Below are positions 7,210-14,542 of a stretch of 64,000 bases of DNA, piece by piece. The stretch comes from Bog-793 sp963803025 (GTDB taxonomy: Bacteria; Actinomycetota; Acidimicrobiia; Acidimicrobiales; Bog-793): assembly GCA_963803025.1 (NCBI GenBank), contig CAWDKZ010000020.1:310001-374000 (forward strand), given 5' to 3'. The notes beneath the pieces are model-generated. The model did no database searches. It worked only from the letters and a program-made list of their open reading frames with translations, and was not told where the DNA came from. The first letter of the stretch is position 1. Each line of letters begins with the position of its first letter. The position numbers and the translations under genes are program-made.

Positions 7210-8283
7210 GTGACCGACCTGTTGGCGCTCGTCGCCGAGCTCGTCGACATCCCCTCGGTGAGCCACGACGAGGTCGCCATCGCCGGATTCGTGGAGTCCG
7301 AGCTGCGGCGGGTGGGTGGCCTCGAAGTGACGCGCCTCGGCGACAACGTCGTCGCCCGCACGACGCTCGGCCGTGCCGGCCGGGTCGTGCTCGCCGGCCA
7401 CCTCGACACCGTCCCGCCGGCCGGCAACGAACGGGCCCGCCTCGAGGGCGACACCTGCCACGGGGTGGGGAGCGTCGACATGAAGGGCGGCGTCGCCGTC
7501 CTGCTCGCGCTCGCCAGGGATCTCGTCGAGCCCCGCCACGACCTCACCTACGTGCTCTACGCCTGCGAAGAGGTCGAGCGACGGTACTCGGGGCTCGCCG
7601 CCGTGGATGCGGCGCGCCCCGACCTGCTCGACGGGGACGCCGCGCTGCTCCTCGAGCCGACCAGGGCAGCCGTGGAGGCTGGTTGCCAGGGTGTGATGCG
7701 GCTCGTCGTCACGGTGCGGGGCACTGCCGCCCATGTCGCCTACCCGTGGATGGGCGAGAACGCGCTCCACCGCCTTGGCGCGGTGTTCGGGCGCGCCGGC
7801 GCGTTCGTGGACCGCCGCCCGGTGCTCGACGGCTGTGAATACCACGAATCACTCCAGACGGTGTGGGCGGAAGGCGGGGCTCGGGTGCGCGCGAACGTCC
7901 TGCCCGACCTCGCGACGGCGCTTCTCAGTCATCGTTTCGCGCCGGATCACGACGCCGACCAAGCCTTCGCGGCGATCTCGGCGCTCCTCGGCCCGGCGCT
8001 CGACGACGCGCGCGGCGACTCGATCGAGATCGAGGAGACGAGCGCGCCGGCGCCGCCAAGCCTCCGCCATCCCGTCCTCGCCGCGCTCGTCGCCGCGAGC
8101 GGAGCCGCGCCGCGCGCCAAGCTCGGCTGGACCGACGTCTCGCACTTCGCGGCCAGGGGGATGCCGGCCACGAACTTCGGTCCCGGGGACCCGACGCTCT
8201 GCCACCACGCCGACGAGCACATCAGCCGCGGCGAACTCGACGCGGCGTACTCGACGCTCCGGTCGCTGCTCGACCGGGCGTGA
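7210..8283 (+). CDS. dapE: succinyl-diaminopimelate desuccinylase (M20 peptidase family)
   Basis: This 357-residue zinc enzyme of the M20 family removes succinate to give LL-diaminopimelate. Metal-site motifs are LAGHLDTVPPAGN (His and Asp), GVGSVDMKGGVA (bridging Asp) and YACEEVE (general base and ligand Glu), and a late His falls in LCHHADEHI. The lid or dimerisation domain lies between about residues 170 and 280. Start GTG 7210 follows dapD by ten bases; the longer open frame upstream is shadow. Adjacent dapD and dapF make desuccinylase much more likely than another M20 amidohydrolase. Confidence 0.9.
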   Translation: MTDLLALVAELVDIPSVSHDEVAIAGFVESELRRVGGLEVTRLGDNVVARTTLGRAGRVVLAGHLDTVPPAGNERARLEGDTCHGVGSVDMKGGVAVLLALARDLVEPRHDLTYVLYACEEVERRYSGLAAVDAARPDLLDGDAALLLEPTRAAVEAGCQGVMRLVVTVRGTAAHVAYPWMGENALHRLGAVFGRAGAFVDRRPVLDGCEYHESLQTVWAEGGARVRANVLPDLATALLSHRFAPDHDADQAFAAISALLGPALDDARGDSIEIEETSAPAPPSLRHPVLAALVAASGAAPRAKLGWTDVSHFAARGMPATNFGPGDPTLCHHADEHISRGELDAAYSTLRSLLDRA

Positions 8284-8287
8284 GCTC

Positions 8288-8920
8288 CTACAGGCGGCGC
8301 AGGACGGTGACGACCTTGCCGTAGATCGTGACCTCATCGGGAGGAAGTTCGAGCTCGGCGAAGCTGGGGTTCGCCGGGACGAGCACGACGTGGCCGCGCC
8401 GGCGCCGGAAAGTCTTCACCGTCGCCTCACCGTCGGGGATACCCGCGACGACGACATCACCGGGCTCGGCGTCGGGTTGGTGACGCACGACGACGAGGTC
8501 GCCGTCGAGGATGCCCGCTTCGATCATCGAATCGCCGCGCACCCGTAACATGAAGAGTTCACCAGGCCCCGTGAGATCCTCCGGCACCGGCAGGACCTCC
8601 TCCACGTTCTCCTCGGCGAGGACGCCGACACCGGCGGCGACGTCGCCGACGAGCGGGACGTGCGCGACCGGCCGCACGCCGATGGCGGCACCAGAGGAGG
8701 GCTCAAAGGAGACCTCGATGGCGCGTGGCTTGGTCGGGTCGCGGCGCAGGTAGCCCTGACGCTGGAGGATCTGCAGATGGGTGTGGACCGTGGAGGAGGA
8801 GGTGAGCCCGACCGCCTCGCCGATCTCGCGCACCGACGGTGGATAGCCGCGTTCGCGGACCTGCCGCTCGATGAACTCGAGAATCTGACGACGCTTGCCC
8901 GAGAGCTGCGTATCGGCCAT
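8288..8920 (-). CDS. lexA: SOS repressor LexA
   Basis: LexA represses the DNA-damage regulon and cleaves itself when stimulated by RecA filaments. The 210-residue protein has the winged-helix domain (QILEFIERQVRERGYPPSVREIGEAVGLTSSSTVHTHLQ, residues 13-51), an Ala-Gly cleavage site in VGDVAAGVGV, the catalytic serine in VRGDSMIEAG and the lysine in EATVKTF. ATG 8920 follows AAAGGCGGG. It is transcribed away from a LysM gene and shares with it an intergenic region holding four SOS boxes, so it should be autoregulated. It converges on dapE. Confidence 0.96.
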   Translation of the reverse strand: MADTQLSGKRRQILEFIERQVRERGYPPSVREIGEAVGLTSSSTVHTHLQILQRQGYLRRDPTKPRAIEVSFEPSSGAAIGVRPVAHVPLVGDVAAGVGVLAEENVEEVLPVPEDLTGPGELFMLRVRGDSMIEAGILDGDLVVVRHQPDAEPGDVVVAGIPDGEATVKTFRRRRGHVVLVPANPSFAELELPPDEVTIYGKVVTVLRRL

Positions 8921-8992
8921 GTGCCCCGCCTTTCGCGCCCGGCCTGCGGCCGCGTCCTGGTCTCGAAGTTACATCGCTGTCACACCTGGATG

Positions 8993-9021
8993 CAAACATC
9001 CGTTCGTGGAACATCCGTTCG
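8993..9021. promoter_or_regulatory. two SOS (LexA) boxes in direct tandem, lexA side
   Basis: Read on the minus strand, 8993-9006 is CGAACGGATGTTTG, a full match to the actinobacterial/Gram-positive SOS box CGAAC-R-NN-Y-GTTYG. 9008-9021 is CGAACGGATGTTCC, with one mismatch in the last position. The two sites share the repeated 12-mer AACATCCGTTCG at 15-bp spacing. They lie 73-101 bp upstream of the lexA start and fit autoregulation. Confidence 0.8.
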
Positions 9022-9029
9022 CCCGGTCG

Positions 9030-9059
9030 TTGACAACGAACAGACGTTCGTGCGACGAT
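9030..9059 (+). promoter_or_regulatory. promoter TTGACA-N18-GACGAT for the LysM SOS gene
   Basis: TTGACA at 9030-9035 is a perfect -35, and GACGAT at 9054-9059 is a weak -10 at 18 bp spacing. The SOS box 9037-9050 fills the spacer, so bound LexA would block polymerase. A leader of about 55 nt leads to the GGAGG and ATG at 9123. Confidence 0.6.
9037..9050. promoter_or_regulatory. SOS (LexA) box, perfect consensus
   Basis: CGAACAGACGTTCG matches CGAAC-R-NN-Y-GTTYG at every position and sits between the -35 and -10 of the plus-strand promoter. Confidence 0.88.
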
Positions 9060-9073
9060 GGCACGCGGGCAGA

Positions 9074-9087
9074 CGAACGTACGTACG
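9074..9087. promoter_or_regulatory. fourth SOS-box-like site, one mismatch
   Basis: CGAACGTACGTACG differs from the SOS-box consensus at one base (GTA for GTT). It lies just downstream of the predicted transcription start of the LysM gene, where a bound repressor would act as a roadblock. Confidence 0.5.
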
Positions 9088-9122
9088 AGGACGATTCGGA
9101 GGCCGATCGGGCGGAGGTGGGC

Positions 9123-9572
9123 ATGGCGGCGGTGTTCGGTTCGCCCGGCGAGGCAAGGATCCGTTACGTCGTACGCCCCGACCGGGTGTCGCTTCGGCTC
9201 GTCGAGCGCGACGTCAACGGGTTCGGTGATCGCGGGCGGGCCCAAGACGCGGCGTCGTGCGTGTCGCAGCGGGGGTCGCCGGTCCCGCGCGCCCGGTGGT
9301 TGCGCCGCGTCGCCGGGGCGTTCGTCACGTTCCTGGCGCTCGCCGGTCTCTGGGTCGGGACGGGAGCGCTCCGTTCGAGGGAGAACGCGCCCGCGACAGG
9401 CCGTGCGGTTCACGCCGTCGTCTATGTCGCGCGCCCCGGTGACACCCTGTGGGCGATCGCCACGCGGCTCGATCCGTCGGGCGACCCGGAACAGATCGTC
9501 ACGGCCCTCGCCGGAGAGCTCCGAGGGGTGCCGTTGCGCCCCGGCGTGGTCCTCACCCTGCCCGCGTCCTGA
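9123..9572 (+). CDS. SOS-controlled membrane-anchored LysM protein, putative cell-division inhibitor
   Basis: The 149-residue protein has a basic cytoplasmic N-terminus, one transmembrane segment (LRRVAGAFVTFLALAGLWVG, about residues 60-79) and a C-terminal LysM domain (VYVARPGDTLWAIATRL to LRPGVVLTLP) that should bind peptidoglycan outside the membrane. Its place between lexA (divergent) and nrdR matches Rv2719c of M. tuberculosis, an SOS-induced inhibitor of division, and it is analogous to YneA of Bacillus. Four LexA boxes upstream support SOS control. ATG 9123 follows GGAGG at 9115. The division-arrest role is inferred from synteny and architecture. Confidence 0.85.
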   Translation: MAAVFGSPGEARIRYVVRPDRVSLRLVERDVNGFGDRGRAQDAASCVSQRGSPVPRARWLRRVAGAFVTFLALAGLWVGTGALRSRENAPATGRAVHAVVYVARPGDTLWAIATRLDPSGDPEQIVTALAGELRGVPLRPGVVLTLPAS

Positions 9573-9615
9573 CGGCTGCGACGGGCACGGAACGGGATCG
9601 GCCCCGCGGGAGCGC

Positions 9616-9621
9616 TACTCT
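9616..9621 (+). promoter_or_regulatory. -10 element TACTCT for a probable leaderless nrdR mRNA
   Basis: TACTCT ends six bases before the nrdR ATG, so transcription would start at or next to the A of the start codon. No ribosome-binding site is seen. It lies inside an inverted repeat GCGGGAG/CTCCCGC (9606-9612, 9620-9626). The identical hexamer at the same distance precedes ileS. Confidence 0.55.
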
Positions 9622-9627
9622 CCCGCG

Positions 9628-10146
9628 ATGCGTTGTCCGAGGTGTTCGGCCTGCGAGGACCGTGTCGTCGACTCGCGTGAGGCCGACCGCGGTGAGTCGA
9701 TCCGCCGGCGGCGTGAGTGCCGCAACTGCGGTTATCGGTTCACGACCTTCGAGCGGCTCGGCGGCGCGGTCACCTTCGTCGTGAAGAGGTCCGCGGAGCG
9801 TGAGCCATTCCGTCGCGACAAGATCGTCGTCGGAGTGCGGGCGGCCTGCAAGAACAGGCCGGTCGAAGACGACGAGATCGAGGCGCTGGCGGTCGCCGTC
9901 GAGAACGACCTCGCCCATTCCGGTCGCGATGTGTCGACGGTGCAGATCGGCGTCGCCGTGCTCGACCGCCTGCGGGAGCTCGACGAGGTCGCGTACATCC
10001 GTTTCGCCAGTGTGTACAAGGGTTTCGAGAACCTTGGCGACTTCGAGCGCGAAGCCGGGCTCTTGACGAAGGCGACAGCGCCGAAGCAACACCGGACGAC
10101 CGAAGGAGTCCCGTCGTCCCGTGTCCCACCTGAAACGATGGGCTGA
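9628..10146 (+). CDS. nrdR: transcriptional repressor NrdR
   Basis: NrdR senses ATP/dATP and represses ribonucleotide reductase genes. The 172-residue protein starts with the zinc ribbon MRCPRCSACEDRVVDSREADRGESIRRRREC..CGYRFTTFER, holding two CxxC-type pairs (the first as CPRC). An ATP-cone domain follows (VVKRSAEREPFRRDKIVVGVRAACKNRPV). The C-terminal 20 residues beyond LLTKAT are not conserved. Start ATG 9628 gives the canonical MRCP N-terminus. nrdR beside lexA is a recurrent actinobacterial arrangement; here the PIG-L gene follows five bases later. Confidence 0.95.
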   Translation: MRCPRCSACEDRVVDSREADRGESIRRRRECRNCGYRFTTFERLGGAVTFVVKRSAEREPFRRDKIVVGVRAACKNRPVEDDEIEALAVAVENDLAHSGRDVSTVQIGVAVLDRLRELDEVAYIRFASVYKGFENLGDFEREAGLLTKATAPKQHRTTEGVPSSRVPPETMG

Positions 10147-10151
10147 GGACG

Positions 10152-10865
10152 GTGCCCGTCGAGCTTCTCGGTGAAGCACCACGCCGGGCGGTCGCCGTCT
10201 ACGCGCATCCCGACGACTCCGACGTCTCGTGTGGCGGGACGCTGGCGCGCTGGGCCGACGCCGGGACGACCGTCGATCTCATCGTCTGCGCGGCCGGTGA
10301 CAAGGGCACACGGGATGCCGCGACGCAGGTCGGGTCCCTCGTCGCCGTACGCGCTGCGGAGGTCGAGGCGGCGGCGCGTGTCCTCGGGCTGTCCGGCGTG
10401 CACCGACTCGGCCGTCCCGACGGGGAGTTCGAGAACGACGCGGATCTGCGTCGGGAGCTCGTGTTGCTGCTGCGCGAGCTTCGTCCGGAGGTGTTGATCT
10501 GTCCAGATCCGCTCGCCGTGTTTTTCGGCGAGCACTACTACAACCACCGGGACCACCGCGTCGTCGGCTACGCCGCGCTCGACGCCGCGGCGCCCGCCGC
10601 GGCGTCGCCCCTGTACTTCCCCGACGCCGGATCACCTCACACCGTCGACTTCGCCCTTTTGTCGGGCTCTCTCGAGCCGAACGTCTACATCGAGGTCACG
10701 GCGACCGTCGGCCGCAAGGCAGACGCGGTCTGTTGTCACGTCAGCCAGCTTGGTGACGCCGGGGAATCGTTCCGTCCCATGATGGAAGAGCGCGCCGCCG
10801 AGGCGGGACGGGCGGCCGGTGTCGAGTACGCCGAGGCATTCCGCCGGGTCTGGCTCGGGCACTGA
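10152..10865 (+). CDS. PIG-L/LmbE family zinc deacetylase
   Basis: The 237-residue protein has the family zinc motif AVYAHPDDSDVSCGGTLARWA (His and Asp-Asp, residues 15-35), VCAAGDKGT, and HRDHRVVGYAALDA near residue 134, supplying a further metal histidine. PIG-L enzymes remove acetyl or acyl groups from N-acetylglucosamine-type substrates, including mycothiol and bacillithiol precursors. The substrate here is not evident. Starts at GTG 10152, just after nrdR, and probably shares its transcript. Confidence 0.85.
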   Translation: MPVELLGEAPRRAVAVYAHPDDSDVSCGGTLARWADAGTTVDLIVCAAGDKGTRDAATQVGSLVAVRAAEVEAAARVLGLSGVHRLGRPDGEFENDADLRRELVLLLRELRPEVLICPDPLAVFFGEHYYNHRDHRVVGYAALDAAAPAAASPLYFPDAGSPHTVDFALLSGSLEPNVYIEVTATVGRKADAVCCHVSQLGDAGESFRPMMEERAAEAGRAAGVEYAEAFRRVWLGH

Positions 10866-10885
10866 CGAACGAGGCGGCTTCGGCG

Positions 10886-12205
10886 ATGGACGACCTCCCC
10901 CGGCTCGGCGCCCCTTCGATCCGGTTCGGGGCGACCGTCGACGCCACCGACGTGCTGCATCTCGACATGGACTCGTTCTTTGTCGCGGTCGAGGTTCGCA
11001 CGGACCCCTCGCTCGCGGGCAGACCGGTCGTCGTCGGCGGAACGGGGCCACGCTCCGTGGTCGCCTCCGCGTCCTATGAGGCGCGGGTCTTCGGCGTGCG
11101 CTCGGCGATGCCAATTGGTGAGGCGCGCCGTCGCTGTCCCGGGCTCATCGTCGTCGCGGGGCGTCACGACGAGTACGAGAAGGTGAGCGAGCGCCTCATC
11201 GGGATCTGTCACGACGTCACGCCGATCGTCGAGCCGATCTCGATCGACGAGGCCTTCCTCGACGTGTCCGGTGCGCACCGGTTGCTCGGCGACAGTTGGA
11301 CGATCGCGACGGGCCTGCGCCGAAGGGTGCTGGACGACCTCGGGCTCGCCTGTGCCATCGGCGTCGGCCGGACCAAACTCGTCGCCAAGCTGGCGTCGAA
11401 GGCCGCGAAGCCCCGGGTCAGACCGGACGGGTTCGACGCGGGGCCCGGGATCGTCCTCGTCGTTCCCGGCGACGAGCTCGCCTTCTTGCACGCCCACCCC
11501 GTCCGGGCGGTTCCCGGGGTCGGGCCCGCCACCGCGGAGCGACTGCGGCGGATCGGCGTGACGACGGTGGGGGACCTCGGCCTCGTCGGGCGGCAGCGGC
11601 TCGTCGCGCTGTTCGGCGAAGCGCACGGCGCGACGCTGTTCGACCTCGCCTCGGGGCGCGACGACCGTCGGGTGGTGACCGACCGTGTCGTTCGGTCGAT
11701 CGGCCACGAGCGGACGTTCGACGTCGACGACCACGACCGGGATTCGCTGTCGAGCAAGGCCCGGGAGCTCGCCGTCTCCGTGGCGGCGCGCTGCCGGGCA
11801 CGGGGTGTCGCGGCACGCACGATCTCGCTGAAGGTGCGATTCGGCGATTTCGAGACGATCGAGCGCTCCCGGTCGCTCGACCGTCCGGTCGCGACGGCAG
11901 GGGAGATCGCCCTGGTCGCGAACGGTCTACTCGCGAGCGTCGATGTCGGGCGCGGGGTGCGTCTGCTCGGCGTGTCGGTGTCGCACCTCGGGGAGTCGAC
12001 CCTCGAGCATGCCGTCCAGCTCGGGCTGTTCGCGGCCGCCGCGGCCGATCCCGAGGCGATCGAGGTGGCTGGCCAGCTCGGCGAGGTGGAGCTGGCGACG
12101 GACGAGATCCGGCGCCGCTTCGGGCCCGACGCCATCACCTCGGTGGCGGCGGCCGAGCGGCGCGCGACACGGGCGCACCGTCGCCCCGACCGGAAACGGC
12201 GCTAG
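10886..12205 (+). CDS. dinB: DNA polymerase IV (Y-family)
   Basis: DinB is an error-prone translesion polymerase. The 439-residue protein begins its catalytic core with VLHLDMDSFFVAVEVRTDPSLAGRPVVVGG (first catalytic Asp), then ASYEARVFGVRSAMP, and the catalytic SIDEAFLDV loop near residue 119. The helix-hairpin-helix segment is VRAVPGVGPATAERLRRIGVTTVGDL, and the little-finger domain follows (ISLKVRFGDFETIERSRSL). The last 25 residues are basic and no beta-clamp motif was identified with certainty. It lies 21 bp after the PIG-L gene. No SOS box is visible directly upstream. Confidence 0.93.
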   Translation: MDDLPRLGAPSIRFGATVDATDVLHLDMDSFFVAVEVRTDPSLAGRPVVVGGTGPRSVVASASYEARVFGVRSAMPIGEARRRCPGLIVVAGRHDEYEKVSERLIGICHDVTPIVEPISIDEAFLDVSGAHRLLGDSWTIATGLRRRVLDDLGLACAIGVGRTKLVAKLASKAAKPRVRPDGFDAGPGIVLVVPGDELAFLHAHPVRAVPGVGPATAERLRRIGVTTVGDLGLVGRQRLVALFGEAHGATLFDLASGRDDRRVVTDRVVRSIGHERTFDVDDHDRDSLSSKARELAVSVAARCRARGVAARTISLKVRFGDFETIERSRSLDRPVATAGEIALVANGLLASVDVGRGVRLLGVSVSHLGESTLEHAVQLGLFAAAAADPEAIEVAGQLGEVELATDEIRRRFGPDAITSVAAAERRATRAHRRPDRKRR

Positions 12206-12280
12206 GGGCCGGTCTTGCTGGCGAGGCGCAGCGGGCGGGGCGCGTTCGGGACCGCGCGCGGCAGGGAGTTCCCGGGGGAT

Positions 12281-12286
12281 TAGCCT
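12281..12286 (+). promoter_or_regulatory. -10-like element TAGCCT upstream of the DUF3040 gene
   Basis: TAGCCT lies in the 150-bp gap after dinB, 69 bases before the DUF3040 start. The gap shows nothing else except the purine-rich ribosome-binding site near 12343-12354. Confidence 0.35.
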
Positions 12287-12355
12287 TGCAGCCGGACGTC
12301 GCGGCCGGGGCTCGGGCACCGCCGGCTCGGCCGGTGCGGCGAGAAGGGGGAGAAG

Positions 12356-12733
12356 GTGCCGCTTTCCGAGCACGAGCAGCGCATTCTCCACGAGATGGAA
12401 CAGAAGCTCTACGAGCACGACCGTGGCTTCGCGAACCGGGTTCGGCCGAAGGCCGCGCGTTCGCTCGCCGGTCGTTCGATGCGTTGGTCGGCGTTGATCT
12501 TTGTGATGGGGTTCGTCGTGCTCCTCGTCTCGTTCCGCTCGTCCACCCTGATCGGGACCTTCGGTTTCCTCGTCATGCTCGTCGCGGCGCTGCTGTTCGA
12601 GCGCAGCGCGCGCCAGGTCGTCGGGCGTGCCGAACCCGCCTCGTCACGGGGTGGGGCTCGGCCGCGCCTGCTTTCCGAGGAGCTTTCGATGATCGGACGT
12701 CGCCTGCGCTCACGGTTCGGACGCGAGCGCTGA
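12356..12733 (+). CDS. DUF3040-type small membrane protein
   Basis: The 125-residue protein begins MPLSEHEQRILHEMEQKLYEHD, the characteristic opening of the actinobacterial DUF3040 family. Two transmembrane helices follow at about residues 42-60 and 64-81, and then a basic tail. Members are membrane proteins of unknown function, often near cell-wall or division genes. GTG 12356 is preceded by GAGAAGGGGGAGAAG. It begins a short run with two further small genes. Confidence 0.85.
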   Translation: MPLSEHEQRILHEMEQKLYEHDRGFANRVRPKAARSLAGRSMRWSALIFVMGFVVLLVSFRSSTLIGTFGFLVMLVAALLFERSARQVVGRAEPASSRGGARPRLLSEELSMIGRRLRSRFGRER

Positions 12734-12765
12734 ACGCATCGGACCGTGCCGGGGGCGCGGCCCTG

Positions 12766-13047
12766 GTGCGACAGGGGCTGTCCCTGGGCGCGGTCCTCGT
12801 CCGCCGGCCGCGGCTCGTGCCGTCGGCCGTGCGACTCGGGCTCGGCCTCGTGCCGAGACGTTGGTGGCGGCGTCCGCCGTTCCTCCCGCTCCCCGACCGG
12901 CGGTGGATCGCCTTCCGCATGGAGGTCGCGTACGGTGACGCCACGGCGGTCCCCTCGCGCGAGGATCTCGCGGACTATCTCGCATGGACCCGCCAGATGC
13001 GGACATGGCAAGGGACTTGGCGGCGCCAGCGACAGGTCGCGCGCTAG
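12766..13047 (+). CDS. small conserved-looking protein of unknown function
   Basis: I do not recognise a named family. The frame gives about 93 residues from GTG 12766: a stretch rich in Val/Leu/Arg, then VPRRWWRRPPFLPLPDRRWIAFRMEVAYGD and SREDLADYLAWTRQMRTW. The tryptophan-rich, ordered C-terminal half and the tight place after DUF3040 argue for a real gene. CTG 12730, overlapping the preceding stop, is another possible start. The protein is basic and has no clear membrane helix or catalytic motif. Confidence 0.55.
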   Translation: MRQGLSLGAVLVRRPRLVPSAVRLGLGLVPRRWWRRPPFLPLPDRRWIAFRMEVAYGDATAVPSREDLADYLAWTRQMRTWQGTWRRQRQVAR

Positions 13048-13050
13048 CCT
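13045..13050 (+). promoter_or_regulatory. -10-like element TAGCCT before the HNH gene
   Basis: TAGCCT lies 48 bases upstream of GTG 13099, straddling the preceding stop. The following CGAAAGCGTT-like stretch (13065-13080, AAAGTAACGCTTT) is a partial inverted repeat. Confidence 0.35.
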
Positions 13051-13098
13051 CGCCGGAGATGCCGGAAAGTAACGCTTTCGAGGTCGATCGGACCTGAC

Positions 13099-13614
13099 GT
13101 GAACGGCAGATCACTCGTGCTCAACGCGACGTACGAACCGATTTGCGTCGTGTCGTCGAGGCGGGCGCTCGTCCTCGTGATCGAGGAGAAGGCCGAGTTC
13201 GTCCACGGCACGGGTCGGCACTACCACGCCGAACGGGTCGCCTTTCCCGAGCCGTCGGTCGTCCGACTGGCGCACTACGTGCGGGTGCCACGTCAGGCCC
13301 GCATCGCCATCACGCGGCGCAGCGTGTTCGCCCGCGACGGCCACCGCTGTCAGTACTGCGGCGGTCAGGCGGAGAACATCGACCACGTCACGCCGCGCAG
13401 CCGCGGCGGGGCGCACATCTGGGAGAACGTCGTCGCGGCGTGCCGGCGGTGCAATTCGTTGAAGGAGGACCGGCTCCTCGAGGAGACGGGGTTCACCCTG
13501 CGCCGCGTGCCGCACGCGCCGCGCTCGCGTGTCTGGCTGCTCGCCGCGGGCGGGGAGCTGCGAGCGGAGTGGGAGCCCTACGTGGCGCCGCTCTTCGCGC
13601 GCGCCGCGGGTTAG
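13099..13614 (+). CDS. HNH endonuclease family protein
   Basis: The 171-residue protein belongs to a widespread actinobacterial/cyanobacterial HNH family. It opens with LVLNATYEPICVVSSRRALVLV, followed by a beta-rich middle. The HNH core is RDGHRCQYCGGQAENIDHVTPRSRGGAHIWENVVAACRRCNSLKEDR, with two zinc-binding CxxC pairs and the catalytic DHV-N-H-type residues. It probably cuts or nicks DNA; its substrate and role are unknown. No methylase, toxin partner or homing target lies nearby, so it looks like a stable housekeeping gene. Start GTG 13099. Confidence 0.87.
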   Translation: MNGRSLVLNATYEPICVVSSRRALVLVIEEKAEFVHGTGRHYHAERVAFPEPSVVRLAHYVRVPRQARIAITRRSVFARDGHRCQYCGGQAENIDHVTPRSRGGAHIWENVVAACRRCNSLKEDRLLEETGFTLRRVPHAPRSRVWLLAAGGELRAEWEPYVAPLFARAAG

Positions 13615-13624
13615 AAACGACGGC

Positions 13625-14542
13625 GTGCCGGGGCCGGCGCCGCCGTGGCGCGGCAGCTGGCGGCTCGTCGCGCGGCAGGGTCCACCCGAGACGCTCGTCG
13701 TCTCGTCGCCTGATCCCCGCGGCGCGCGGCTCGCCTGTCTCACCCGACCGACCGCGGCCGCCGTCGTGCTCGGGAGCGCCCAGCCGCTCGCCGACTTCGA
13801 CGCGGAACGTTGCGCCCGTCAGCACCTCGATCTCGTCCGCCGCCGCAGTGGCGGTGGCGCGGTGGTCGTCTCTCCGGGCGCGCAGATCTGGCTGGATCTC
13901 TTCGTGCCCGCGGCGGACCCGCTGTTCGAATCGGACGTCGTGCGGGCATCGTCGTGGGTCGGCTCGCTCTGGCGGGAGGCCCTCGGCGGGGCCTCGGGTG
14001 ACGGGGCGCGGCTCGCGGTCCACGAGGGGGGGCTCGCGGCGACGCCGTGGTCGCGCCGTGTCTGCTTCTCGGGCGTCGGACCCGGCGAGGTGACCCGCGA
14101 CGGCCGCAAAGTGACCGGAGTCGCCCAGCGGCGCGACCGCGCCGGCGCGTGGTTCTTCACGATGGCGCTCGTCCGTCCGGAGCAACAGCAGCTGGCGTCG
14201 CTCCTCGCGCTGGGGCGGGACGAGCGCGCCGCGATCCGCGTGGCGCTCGGCGCGGAGACGTCCGTCATCGGCTGTCCGGCGCAAGATCTCGAACGACAGC
14301 TCGGGAGCGAACTGGGCGGCGTCTGGTCAGCGGGCGAAGACGTGCCACCCGAGCCACATCCACCCGAGCGCGGTCACGAGACGGCCGGCGGGCGCGGCGA
14401 GAAGTCGGTCGAGCGCGCCTCCCATCCCCGGGAAGCGATGACGAGTCGACACCGCCACGATCTCGAGCCCGGCGAACACCGCCGCGAGGGCGATCCAGGC
14501 CGCGATCGTGACGAGACGGTCGTTCATCGGCGGACGAGGTAG
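13625..14542 (+). CDS. lipoate-protein ligase A-like (BPL/LplA fold) protein
   Basis: The protein has the BPL/LplA_LipB core: an N-terminal WRLVARQGPPETLVV, ARQHLDLVRRRSGGGAVVVSPGAQIWLDLFVP with the RRxSGGGAV substrate loop near residues 75-81, then GVGPGEVTRDGRKVTGVAQRRDRAGAWFFTMAL with the conserved KxTGxAQ-type lysine. It may transfer lipoate, octanoate or a related acyl group. Conserved sequence ends near 14320. The last 70 codons run antiparallel over a membrane-protein gene and look like its shadow, so the natural stop may have been lost or shifted. Start GTG 13625. Confidence 0.7.
   Translation: MPGPAPPWRGSWRLVARQGPPETLVVSSPDPRGARLACLTRPTAAAVVLGSAQPLADFDAERCARQHLDLVRRRSGGGAVVVSPGAQIWLDLFVPAADPLFESDVVRASSWVGSLWREALGGASGDGARLAVHEGGLAATPWSRRVCFSGVGPGEVTRDGRKVTGVAQRRDRAGAWFFTMALVRPEQQQLASLLALGRDERAAIRVALGAETSVIGCPAQDLERQLGSELGGVWSAGEDVPPEPHPPERGHETAGGRGEKSVERASHPREAMTSRHRHDLEPGEHRREGDPGRDRDETVVHRRTR
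14327..14527 (-). CDS. small membrane protein (DUF6186-like)
   Basis: The 66-residue protein starts MNDRLVTIAAWIALAAVFAGLEIVAV (one membrane helix) and ends RLVTALGWMWLGWHVFAR (a second helix with the W-W-GWH-FAR ending typical of a small actinobacterial membrane family I recall as DUF6186). Function is unknown. ATG 14527 overlaps the stop of the upstream gene by ATGA, so the two are translationally coupled. It lies entirely under the C-terminal end of the convergent lipoate-ligase-like frame. Confidence 0.65.
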   Translation of the reverse strand: MNDRLVTIAAWIALAAVFAGLEIVAVSTRHRFPGMGGALDRLLAAPAGRLVTALGWMWLGWHVFAR

